From assembly GCA_037074705.1 (NCBI GenBank), contig CM073590.1, forward strand, positions 47,776,395-47,840,394: a DNA stretch of 64,000 bases, written 5' to 3'. Below, piece after piece: positions 23,448 to 34,009 of this stretch. Source of the stretch: Zhengitettix transpicula. Its lineage: Eukaryota; Arthropoda; Insecta; Orthoptera; Tetrigidae. Each line of letters opens with the position of its first letter. The first letter of the stretch is position 1. The translations under genes were made by a program, and so were the position numbers. The notes beneath the pieces were generated by a model. The model ran no database searches. It was not told the DNA's origin and was given only the letters and a program-made list of their open reading frames with translations.

Positions 23448-24806
23448 GAACATACAAACATACAAACATACAAACATACATACATACATACATACATACA
23501 CTCATTTTTATTTATAAAATTAAACGTCGTTATTAATGGAAACAACATCGGTTAAAATAGTATGAACAACACCACCCCTCAATCTGCTACTTTCCCGTGG
23601 TAGAAAGGGTTGAATTTTTACTAATACCACATCGGTAGAAACACTATAAATCTAGTTTACCCATAAACACATAACATTTTGGCAGTATTAGAATAATAGA
23701 CAATTCTCACCCCCAGCCCTAAGCAAGCTCACCACTAATGTCTAAAGGGTTTTATATTTTCAACAACATCCCTTGAAATAGTATTTACGTAATTCTCCTC
23801 CACGAACGCGCAAGAACTGACTATTTATCTTCCCTTCCAACCCCCACCCTTTCGGGTTAAATGGGCAATTAAAAATATTTATCCGAAGTAAACTCACTGA
23901 CATCCATAACCTTCGATTTGACTCCAAACTCGGTTGTATTCGCGTTATTTTTCTGTAAAGCAACTCCACCCCAAACCCTAAGGGTGTCCTTTTCCCAGGG
24001 CGTAGGAGATGAATATTATATTCAGATAACATCGGTAGAAACACAATCAATATCTTTGACCCCGAAAATATTTATCCAAATCTAATACCTGCTGTTTTAG
24101 CATGTTTAAGTATTTCAACCCCCGTCCACCCCCGCTTCTGGGGTTGGTAGACGCGTCTCACCCCGACGGTGTTTGTTTCCTGGTCGTAAAGAACACGTGT
24201 ACGAAATTTGGTGAAATTTGCTCCAGCGGTGTATATTTGTACTCTCCGCCCCAAACGCTAGGGGTGCTCTTTCCCCAGGGTGTAGAGGTTGAAAATTATA
24301 TTCAGATATCATTAGTGGAAAGACTATAAATACCTTTGACCCGTAAAATATTTATCCGACTGAAATATCGACTGTTTTAGAATGTTCAAATATTTCCACC
24401 CCCGTCCACCCCCGCTTCTGGGGGTGGTAGGCGCGTCTCACCCCGACAGTGTTGTTTTCCTGGTCGCAAAGAACACGTGTACGAAATTTGGTGAAATTTG
24501 ATCCACCGGTATAGATTTGTATTCTCCACCCCAAACTCTAAGGGTGCCCTTTTCCCAGGGTGTAGGGGATGAAAATTATATTCAGAAAACATCGGTAGAA
24601 ACACCATCAATATCTTGGACCCCTAAAAATTATTATCCGACTAAAATATCGGCTTTTTTAGCATGTTTAAATATTTCAACCCCCGTGCACCCCCGCTTCT
24701 GGGGGTGGTAGACATGTCTCACCACGACAGTGTTTGTTTCCTGGTCGTAAAGAACACGTGTACGAAATTTGGTGAAATTTGCTCTAACGGTGTAGATTTG
24801 TATAAC
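23448..24806. repeat. Higher-order repeat, second 1359-bp block (three modules)
   Basis: Second copy of the three-module block, equal in length to 20999-22357 and nearly identical by eye. The first bases of the next repeat (24807-24894) run straight into the Helitron-like 5' end through an ACAA/ACAT microsatellite. Confidence 0.85.
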
Positions 24807-24894
24807 GAACATACAAATATACAAACATACAAACAAACAAACAAACATACAAACAAACATACAAACATACATACACTCTTTTTTATTTATAAGA

Positions 24895-26019
24895 TTAAGA
24901 TAATTGTGACACCGCAAACCAATAATTAATTAAAATCAATTTCTATGTTTCTTATATTGCCACTAAAACGTACGTACGAAAATCACTAGCCATCAAAGTG
25001 ATAAAGAAAAGTCATCCAAGTATGAATCGATTTCTAAATTTGTGAGAAATAAGCTTAAATCTGCGAAGAATCTACAATTCCATTCCTTGGTAAAATTTTG
25101 TTTCGATTGCAAATACATCTCTATAATATTGTTAGTTGGAAAGTAACGTAATTAAGTTAAGTAGTTCAATGGTATCAGATGTCACAAAAGTGAATGAAAA
25201 TTTTAATATCCAACAATTAAGTGATAGTGTTAATTAAACTTTTAAGTAAGTAGACACGTGCGACCAGATGAAATTACGTAATGCAAATTGTTATTTATAA
25301 AGTTTTTAGAAATATATATATATGTAAATGACAAATTTAAATCGAACGTAACTTTTGAAAATTATATGCATACTAAAATGAATAAATGAAGGATCATAAA
25401 TTTCCGTACATCTTTTCATTTAGATATTTTGGGACCTCTTAAAGTGTTCCTGTATTAATAATTATTTTAACTTCCTAACTAACAATAACGAAAATTATAA
25501 ACTGTAATGAATAAATACAAATATAAAATCACAAATTTAAGTGTCAGTAGAATAACTTGTAATAAAAAGAAACAATTTTAAAACTCCTTCCAATTAATTA
25601 ATAAATAAAAGTACGAGAGTGAAAATTGATTTTTTGTACGGCACATGTTCATTGCTGATAAAAAGTAAAATATATTATTATTATTCCATTATTGTTTCTC
25701 AATTCTATCACTCCTGAAATTCACTTTTCAGAGACTAATGGAATGGGAATTACAATTTGTCATGACACCGAAATCATTTCGATTTCGTTACAACTTTTGT
25801 AAACGATTATGTTAATAAATTCGATCATTGCGTGTGAACATCAGCGAGTCGAGTAAGTTATTCTGGCACAATTGAAATCAATTAATTTCCAATGTACTTG
25901 TGTCACGTATTCAGAAACACACGTGTCTATAAGTTCGTATTTCTATGCCTGCATCTGTTTTCGCTTTGATAGTTTTTCTCTGTCAACTCGCCCACAGAAT
26001 ACGAAGTCACTGGCTCATA
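24895..26019. other. AT-rich intergenic DNA
   Basis: Very AT-rich, including a TATATATATATG run near 25313-25324. No frames or repeats recognised. Confidence 0.45.
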
Positions 26020-26340
26020 TTAAAGCCGACAGTTACAAAAGTGTGGAGTAATTATCGATAGCGTTACAATGAACGTTTTGAAAACTGTGCGACGTGAAGT
26101 CGGATCGTGAAGAGTGAGTCACTGAGGGAACAATGGCGAACAGCGTGTCACAGGCGTGAAGGGGGAGATTAATGGGGGGACCTCCTCACCATATAATATG
26201 TATTGTGCATTGTTTACTCAAATAGCCGCAGCGTCTTTTCGGTAACCTCCTTCACGTCTTTGTGACTGTTCACGACCCAAGTGAATTATGCCGTGCAGAG
26301 GTGGACAACGCCCGCTGTCTAGTTAGCACTTTCCACCTCT
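26020..26340. promoter_or_regulatory. GC-richer island, candidate regulatory element
   Basis: GC-richer patch with GGGGGAGATTAATGGGG near 26160-26177 and GCATTGTTTACTCAAATA near 26208-26225, the latter containing a forkhead-like TGTTTAC. No long frame. Function is inferred from composition and motif content only. Confidence 0.25.
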
Positions 26341-26509
26341 CATTTTTAACAATTTACCGCCTAAGTATGTATCATTCTATCACTAATTTAACACATTAGA
26401 TTATCTGCTCCTGCAAATTAAGCTCGTTCATAAAAGAAGATAAATTACATGAGAAAGGGAAAAAAAATTCTTAACCGTTTATTTTTTATTTTCTAACGCA
26501 ATGCCATTA

Positions 26510-27260
26510 TAAATCAATAGAATAAGTACATCTATTTTCCAAATTCAGAAAATAGGCGTTAGTCTCATCAATTATTTCATCATTCGATGCTTATCTTCGT
26601 CCAGCAAGCTATTTTTCTTATATTCTGGAACAGGAAATAATCGTTCGGTGCATGTGAAAGTAATTCCCGACACAATTCGAGAAGTTCTGCTGATAAAGTG
26701 TGAAATGAAGAAACCCTTTTTTTATTCGTGAAATGTGAACTTTTGGTCTTAACCGTTTGATTCCATAGCTGAAATAATGTACCGTTTTTTGATTTGCCTT
26801 TATTCTGAGAGTATATGAGAATCCCAAAACTCAGTGGTCTGGTTTTTCCCGCTGTTGGAAGTTTTCGCTTTCTTCCGAGCACTTGCATTCGGTTTGACCA
26901 AACATTTGCTCCGATTCAGGGCTGGAAAACGAGTCAAAGCTTCATCAACATAAATGAAACATCGTAACAGAATTGCGTTTAAAAATATTCTAAATCTGCT
27001 GAAAAATGTTCCTTTTAGGATCTGGCCGGCCAACGGTTGAAACGCTAGTCAGAGTTTTAACAGATTTTTCATACCCAAATGTACAATGTCGGATGCTGTG
27101 GGCACCGTTACCAATAGTTTTGCGACATAAGCAAGATCTTGGATCTTTAGTCGGCGATCTATCAATATTGCGTTCGGGAAATCATCAATTTTTTTCCTAT
27201 GTCACAGCTGTTGCCAGGCGTCCTGAAAGATCATCATCAAAAAAAGAGTGATCAAATGAA
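26510..27260 (-). pseudogene. Degenerate mariner-family transposase
   Basis: Read on the minus strand from about 27255 downward, pieces of a mariner transposase appear in order across three frames. They are DDDLSGRLATAVT (linker, usually DxPRSGRP), NGAHSI (usually GSxHSI), NIFKRN, VDEALTRF (the VDET box with the first catalytic Asp kept), ARKKAKTSNSGK, FWDSHI, then ELLSHAPNDYFLFQNIRKI, and finally ASNDEIIDETNAYF. The block around the second Asp (HQDNAPAH) is lost. The PYSPDLAPSDYF region is shortened, but its last Asp survives in NDYF. Frameshifts and stops make it inactive. The N-terminal helix-turn-helix and the terminal inverted repeats were not found. It cut and pasted DNA when intact; it has no function now. 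Confidence 0.85.
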
Positions 27261-28324
27261 TTTAAATACGGTTGCCCAAATTCTTTACCGTTGAAAATGA
27301 TACTTAAGATTCATTTAATAAGCGAAACTAACCCCTCTTTTACAGCTGTTGGTGTTAAAACTTTTATACAGAAGTATTTTGTAAATACTTTCTACGAAAC
27401 GCATACACTTGTTTACATCTCTTTATTACAACAATAAAACAATTGAAGGAAAAGAGCACCTACTACGTAATACTTGAACTATGAGTGTCAGTTTGTTCCG
27501 ACTAGGGCCATGTCTGTATCTAACCGAGAACTTTCTGGACAAAATTTGATAGTATATAACAACAGGAGATTTTACAATCTATTTCCATTTATTTTTAACT
27601 GAAGATCTACAACGCAACTAGTATTATGTTAATTTATAGAAAAATTATCAAGAAGCTTTAACGAAATGAATATGTTCAAAGGTAATTATATTTTGGTAAT
27701 ATAGATGACTTAAGGTTAAACCACAAATAAAACAGGAAAAGGATAACATCATACAGACGAGCAGCAGCATGATAAGAGTGAGTACATATGCATATTAACA
27801 CTGTATAAAAACAAAAGTAGATTATGGTCTTTTGGTTGCGTATCGTAAAAAGCTTCTAATTCCATTTCATGCATTATCTATTTATCTTCCTAACCCTCCT
27901 CTATAAAAAGTGGTATATTTTTAAATTTAACGGATAAAGCCAAAGTGATGGGGTCTTGCTGTTTGCTGATGTGGCTCGTACCGGAAAACAAGTCCTTTGC
28001 CACCGTTGGGGTGTAAATATTTCAAGCGCAGGCAGGTAGAAAGGCGATGCAATCTGGGGTGACTCCCCTCTGTAATCCGTTCCAAAACATTGCCGCTAAA
28101 AAACAAACACTAGCGCTGTTGCTATTGGTTGTGTCTCACCGGAGACAATGGCAAAGGTCGGTCCCCTTAAAATATGAAACGATCCACTTCCGATCAACTC
28201 GGACATCCGAATAGGATCAACGCCTCAAAATTAAAATTAAACCAAGACAATGTTTGGATGCTTCTCAAAACAAGGTAGCTGTAATTAATAAAGGACTTTC
28301 AAAAAGATAGAGCATATTCCAAAA
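27261..28324. other. Intergenic DNA
   Basis: AT-rich to 27900, then a moderately GC-rich stretch (27940-28210) with no recognisable frame. No transposon family assigned. Confidence 0.4.
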
Positions 28325-28440
28325 GATAGTAACTCTGAATTTTTATACCAGCTTTGTAGTGACACGGTCTACTTCGCCATATAATTTCATTCTGGACATG
28401 TAATTTTAAAAATAATACGTCTTCAAATCGGCTACAATAG
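28325..28440 (+). repeat. Dispersed direct repeat, copy 1
   Basis: Contains AGCTTTGTAGTGACACGG, TCTACTTCGCCATATAAT and a later ACGTCTTCAAAT. The segment at 29090-29215 has the matching GCTTTGCAGTGGCCACGG, ACTTCTTCGCCACATAAT and CATCTTCAAATAAA in the same order. Diverged old duplicate, class unknown. Confidence 0.55.
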
Positions 28441-29089
28441 ACAGGAAGACAAAGTATACTTCCTTGGATAAAGAAAGGTTCATTAATTTAATTCAATGCC
28501 TATATTGGCGATTTTTCTAGTTTACATGAAAATAGCGACTCCACTGCGAGAAGTCGTTTTTAAGTGCTGTAGTTTGAGCTGTGCATTCTGTGGAGGTGAG
28601 GGGTAAATAACATTAAAGTGTACGTAGTATGCACGTGTGCTACTCTTCCAGATCTACAATGTAAATTAAGGCTGCAGTGAATTCAATTATTTCGTGTCTC
28701 GCAAGACACTTCCGCCTGGGTGTTTGTCACGTTACAAATGGTGCTCTATCTAGTGGTGTATATAATGTATTTTAAAGTTTATGAAGAATAAAACTTCCTT
28801 TTTGAACGATTCTATAAAACGCGGACTCATAAATTATTATAATTATTGAGTATAAATATAATATTTTTGGCGCATTGAATACGTTTGGATAGATATCGCA
28901 GTTCCAGCTCCCATCTTCTAGTTAGGTAAGTTGCCTTGTGGTGACTTACGTCGACGACCGCAGATGGTCCTGATTTGATTGTGGTTGAAAGAACACATTG
29001 CAACTGTGGTCGTGAGTAGGGAGCGGGCGATTAGAATTTCACACCTGGCGAGAAGGCTTAAAGACCCTTAGAGGAAACCCTTCAATGCT
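28441..29089. other. Intergenic DNA between the two direct repeats
   Basis: Mixed composition; 28890-29060 is GC-richer. No coding signal recognised. Confidence 0.4.
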
Positions 29090-29215
29090 TTGAGCTGCTT
29101 TGCAGTGGCCACGGACTTCTTCGCCACATAATTAATTGTCCTACATCCGAGTTACACACATTTGAGGCACCTCACCTAGTTATTGAATAATACATCATCT
29201 TCAAATAAATTAAAG
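29090..29215 (+). repeat. Dispersed direct repeat, copy 2
   Basis: Diverged partner of 28325-28440, about 760 bp downstream in direct orientation. Could be the flanking repeats of an old insertion or two independent copies of an unknown element. Confidence 0.55.
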
Positions 29216-30979
29216 GGAAAATTATGAATTGGAATATATTTTTGTAAAGTTTGATAGCAAGATATTTTGTTAATTAAAAATTATACGTACGTGATGAGTT
29301 ATCGAAATATTAACCTCAAGTTTCGTTTTGACCTGGACACACAAAATTTTAAACAGTCAAACTGCGGACACAATGTTCTCATCCCTTTCATCTCCCATGC
29401 TGAAATTTAAAACTGTTGTCTGGCATCAAGACGTTACATGTTAATAAATCGTGGAAATTGACGGAGAAATTGAATACGAATTGACCGGAATAATCCTTAA
29501 CATGAAATAAATTAATATTACCGTATTTAAGCGCGATGCGAATTTTATGGAGTCAGAAATATAGTGCGCATTGCATTCTTATTTAATTTGAATCCACGTT
29601 TCATTTAATTTTACATAAAAATTATTGAACATTATGGAAATGAAGAATTTGACAAATGGCGGACAAACAAGGAAATATATTAAACTACTGTCGAGCAAAA
29701 AAGTCATTATTAGAAAGAAAACGCCAACGGAAAGGATGGAAGAGAGTTGAATACAGCTCGAAGCGACGGACGTTCGTTTGGAGGCGAAAAAAGAAATTGG
29801 CATTATTTCCAACCAAAGCTAGTGGGAAAAAAATCTCATTGCACCTCGCAAAGGAAGATATCTTGCCATTGAACAAGTTTTGGTATTCGCACGCGAAAGC
29901 AAAAAAGAATGGACAACCTGTAGTGACGATAAATAAAGCATATGATGACAAACTCAATTTTAGCATCTTTCAAATCTATTTTATAGTATTCAAATAGAAC
30001 ACGTCCTTATAACTTAACAGAATAGTGGAAATTCGTAGTATTTGCTTACAGATAAAAAAGTTGAAAACATTGTTAAATTGTGAGCAATACGCGAGTTGTG
30101 GAATAAAAGCAGATCATATGATGATTTGTGGCGTGAGAAATTGGACGAAATCTACGAATGTAGTGAATCATAAACAGGCTACGAATATGTCATTAGGGAG
30201 GAAAGTTTGAAAGAGAAAATATGACCAATGAAGAAAGGATATTTATGGAATCTAAAAGCAATGACAATGAAAGTAATAAATAAACTCACTGCAGACAATG
30301 GGAAAATGGTTCGGTATTATATATAACTATAAAAATTGATTGAAATATCTGCTAATTTTACATATATTATAATTGATGACATTTTGAGATGGATCATACA
30401 ATGTGTCACAGAATTAGTAGAATAGCGTGAAGTTGCATAGCTACATACATAGAACGCGTGTGCTCAGGTTTGATCGGGATAAACTAAACGGATTAAAATT
30501 AATTCTGTATAGTTAGCCGCATTTTAAAATCAAGAGTGGGAGCTTAGAGGAGAGTCAAACACAAAATCATAAAATCCTATGAGACTTTCCCCGGGAACCG
30601 ATCATCGTCCGGCTGCTACGTTACAGGCACTCACAAAGAAAACACCAACTGTGACGCCAACTGTTATGCTATGCTAAACTACAATTAAGAACGCTATGCA
30701 TGAAACAATCACCGGGATCACTAGGAATATATATCTTATTATGCATATAATTATTATTAACTATATCTTTGATAAATAAAACGCTAACGTGTATTTACAT
30801 TATTTATCTTTTATTGGTTTTCTTTTGGTGTTATTTTATTATTAAAATGATATGGAGTGACCAAACATAAAATACATATCCCGTTCATTATACCGCAGAG
30901 GCATCTGAAAATTACAACTATATACATATAGAAATATAATTATTCATATAATTGATACATCTCTGACGTTAAGTATAAA
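29216..30979. other. AT-rich intergenic DNA with an unrecognised purine-rich frame
   Basis: Includes a 113-codon plus frame at 29656-29997, very rich in Lys and Arg (KRQRKGWKRVEYSSKRR), overlapping a 93-codon minus frame. Strong A/G skew explains both, and no domain is recognised. The rest is AT-rich. Confidence 0.4.
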
Positions 30980-31335
30980 TAAAATAAAAATCAGTCAATA
31001 AGGTCAGAATAATTTAACTAAATACAATTAAATTAGGTAATTACATCTCATGGAAACACAAAAAGAGAATAAAACTTTTCGAAATCATTAAGTACGATAT
31101 TAATACAGTTATTACATTTCGAAGCATGAACATGCATGAAAGACAATCCAAGTAATGTAAAATTTGATCAAATATTTGAAACCTAATAATTGAATATTTT
31201 ACATTTTATTTTTTATTATTATAGCCTCTGATGTGACGCCAATTCTGGTTCGAAACGTTCTCATGAGATGTGATTTTACAATTTAATTATATTAAAATCA
31301 AATTATTCTGACATTATTGTCTTATTTATTCATTA
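30980..31335. mobile_element. Fold-back element with hammerhead-like motif
   Basis: The left arm from about 31003 (GTCAGAATAATTT, AATTAAATT, ACATCTCATGG) is mirrored by a right arm ending at 31312 (TCATGAGATGTGATT, AATTTAATTA, AAATTATTCTGAC). Weaker pairing continues outward. Just inside the right arm the plus strand reads CTCTGATGTGACGCC, AATT, CTGGTTCGAAACGTTC, which resembles the CTGATGA-stem-GAAACGTT motif of the other fold-back families but with an extra base in the first box. No coding. Confidence 0.65.
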
Positions 31336-31659
31336 TATATCAAATAAATTTAACGTCATTTCTAAATAGTTTTCGTCTAGTTAATAGCTGGTAAACGACC
31401 ACAAAGATCAGCGAATAAACCGTGTATCACTTGGAATATATTCTGTCCATTTATACACTCGTAATACTTTAAATTGAATATAACTGATTCAGTTCTATCA
31501 ACTAATTAATATTGATAGGTAACGTTCAGAAGTGGTTCTTGAACATAAAAAGGTCTACAAGCCGGTCCTGCGATGAAGGCAATTACCTGAACGAAGGGGT
31601 TTCCGGAACAAGAAGTAATGTCGCTGTAATTGGTCTAACGGCCAATACTAGGGTCGATA
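31336..31659. other. Intergenic DNA
   Basis: AT-rich then mixed. No features recognised. Confidence 0.4.
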
Positions 31660-32080
31660 AGACACCATTTTTTTGCTCACTCTGAAAAGCCAGTAGAAGT
31701 GGTCGATACCTCGGAGCGAGCGTCCACGATACGATTAATCTTTGAAGGCGAGGCAGCGTTCCAGTCTTAGATGTGTCTCCGAAAGTACGGAAGGCGGAGG
31801 TTAATTAGAGGCTTCCCGTGACGTGAAGTGATTAATGAGGTGGTTCTTTTGACGGGGCGCGTGTTCGCTGGTAGTCAGGGCCGGGGCCTGCCCATTGTGC
31901 AGTCGTGAGCACGCATTTCGCCCGCCGCATTAAAGCAATTACCAGCCGCGTGTGTTATCTCACGCGCCGGACCAATCAAACGCTCAACTTTCATAATATG
32001 CTAATGGCGCAATTCTGCATCCGCCTAACATAAGACATTACGAAAGCTTTGCTATCAATATTACCATTTGCTGATCTTAA
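31660..32080. promoter_or_regulatory. GC-rich island dense in homeodomain/POU motifs, candidate enhancer
   Basis: One of the clearest islands. GC-rich context punctuated by TTAATTAG (31801-31808), ATTAATGA (31831-31838), AGCAATTACC near 31934, ACCAATCAAA (31971-31980, Exd/CCAAT-like) and ATATGCTAAT (31996-32005, POU-like). No open frame of interest and no repeat elsewhere. The arrangement is typical of developmental enhancers, but this is not proof. Confidence 0.4.
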
Positions 32081-32864
32081 TGCTCTGGCAGCTGAATAAA
32101 TCTAGACCTCGAGTACGTGCTCAGCGCAACCCTACAAATTCACCTGCAGCTGCACTTAAGAAAACAGGGACAGTGATCTGTGACACTTAGAAAGTGATTA
32201 GGAAACTGCTATTACCTTATTACTATTTCTTAAGGAGAAGTCCAAAAGATTTAGCATGTGATTTAGCATGAGAAAAGAGTAAGGATAGTCACAAGCCGTT
32301 AAGAGCACAAAGAAAAAGCAAAGACAGTAAAGATAAGGGAGTGGAATGTAACAAAAGTTTTATTAGATTCTGATCACATGAATAAGACCAGTCCAAAGAA
32401 TAAGCATCCAGTTGATTACATGGACTGCAAATCAGAAACAACGGTGGTCCATTCGCATCCCAAAGAGTTGGATTATCGATTTTTCAATCAATATGCAAAC
32501 ATTTGTCAGAGATAATAATAAATTATAATTTTTCTAAATTTTCGAGGTTTTTCATTACAGACGGGTCTTTATCGTAAATATTACATTTTACAATGGAAGG
32601 ATAAATATAGAATTAATTGGAGACCTAAATTTTCAGAATAAGTTTATGGACTGTCGTTGAGAAGAAACTGACAGATTGACAAGTACTGAAGCTTGAAACT
32701 ACTACGATTTATGTCATCATTATGATATATTTTACCAAAATGCAATCCCAAAGGGGTGAAAGGGAAGTTTAAGGGATAAAGGAACGTTCAACATAAATAA
32801 AGATTGAAATGCATTGTTTTGGGCCCAAAAATGCACTTGTTTTCGAATAAAATCGAACTTAAGC
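32081..32864. other. Intergenic DNA
   Basis: AT-rich unique sequence; nothing recognised. Confidence 0.4.
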
Positions 32865-32881
32865 TTTGTAGGCGGCGCGGA

Positions 32882-32895
32882 CCGCTAGGTAGCGC
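32882..32895 (+). promoter_or_regulatory. CTCF-like binding motif
   Basis: CCGCTAGGTAGCGC sits in a short GC-rich patch (32870-32905) inside AT-rich DNA. It differs at one position from the CCGCTAGGTGGCGC form of the CTCF core known in flies and vertebrates. CTCF marks insulators or domain boundaries. A single motif match is weak evidence. Confidence 0.4.
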
Positions 32896-32905
32896 ACGCG
32901 AGTGT

Positions 32906-34009
32906 GTTATTTTAGACTAGATGAACGCAGTTTATGAAATTAAGTTTAAGAAATTTTAATAGTAATATTGCAAAGAACGTGTTTGAAAATACCAACATTC
33001 TGTGGGATGCTGCAGATATTGATGAATCTTTTGGTCTAATTTTTTGCAATCTTTGAGTTCTTCTCTATTAATTATAGTAATTAATTTTGAATTCTATATT
33101 TACGTGAAGAATTCATTTTGATCGTTCAAACTTGATACAACTTGAAATTGAGACTAAAACATATGTAATAATTCGTTTTTTGTTCCAACCCGATCACCAG
33201 AGTTTCACGATATGCACATGCCAGAATAATGTTTTTACTTTCTTTGCTTCTTTTTACGCTAGTTTGCATTAATGAAAAACTGTAGTAAATCACGGTTATT
33301 CAGTTAGTAAACATAATGATGATAATATATTAAAGTTATTCTACACAAGACCGGGAATCATTTTAAAACGTCTCCGAAACGTTGTCAAAAACTCCGAGAC
33401 ATTTAAAGTAAAATAAGTAATACTAAATGGAACAGTATTAAAATGTTGAAAGCTAATTTAAGAGTCTTGAGAAATAAACGCTAATAACATAAAAGGATTA
33501 TTTTGTGGAGAAAATCTGAGACGATATGAATTATCATGTTCTAATTTCATTCATATAAAGCTAAAAAATTATTATACTGAAATTACAAGAAGTCAAGAAA
33601 TCGTCCTCAGAATTTATATTTTTATTCCAATAATGAACGTAATGCCAATTCATCTGTAAAATACCTTACTAGAAAAACAATATCATATCCAGAATACAAT
33701 TAATTAACAATGATTGTGTGTTTCATAATAGTATATTTTATAGATGAATGTGGCATTACGTGTTGAAAGCTTCTGAAAGGAGTTCACGTTCTTTAGTGGA
33801 AAAAAGATAAATTTTGGGAGGACAATTACTTCAATTTTAATAACTTTTGAAGCTGTTTTAACTATCCAAGTAGAATAGTTAATTCATTAAATTACTTTGA
33901 TATCATTATACTTCTATTATTAACCTCCTCAGTGATCAACCTGAGGTTATACTGTGTATGATGGTTTGATTAAGTAGTTTTCATTTTTGTCGTTGTGCTC
34001 GGGGGAAAA
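32906..34009. other. AT-rich intergenic DNA
   Basis: No frames, repeats or GC-rich patches. Confidence 0.45.

Larger units (their letters stand above)
18109..24894 (-). mobile_element. 6.8-kb Helitron-like element expanded by internal tandem repeats
   Basis: On the minus strand the element starts TCTTATAAATAAAAAAGAGT at 24894, preceded by A. It ends GGGCAACGCCGGGCACCCAG then CTAG at 18109, followed by T. Both ends match the short elements at 10994-11613 and 40875-41637, and the A|TC...CTAG|T junctions are those of Helitrons. The 6786-bp interior contains no Rep/helicase. It is a 312-bp tandem array (about 18.68-19.62 kb) and a larger higher-order repeat (about 19.75-24.81 kb). The 60-96-codon frames here recur in every repeat, lie on both strands and include poly-(MYVC) microsatellite translation, so they are not genes. 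Confidence 0.75.

Noticed and set aside
18680..24806. CRISPR array
   Set aside because: Repeat units are hundreds of bases long with no unique spacers, in a eukaryotic transposon context.
19747..24929. Many 60-96-codon frames repeated across the 19.7-24.9 kb array
   Set aside because: They recur because the DNA is tandemly duplicated, lie on both strands at once, and several translate the ACAT microsatellite as poly-(MYVC). No domain, and no frame-specific conservation visible.
27006..27251. 81-codon plus frame
   Set aside because: Antisense to the mariner transposase remnant.
29656..29997. 113-codon Lys/Arg-rich plus frame
   Set aside because: Purine-skewed composition explains it, the opposite strand is also open for 93 codons, and no nuclear-protein domain is recognisable.
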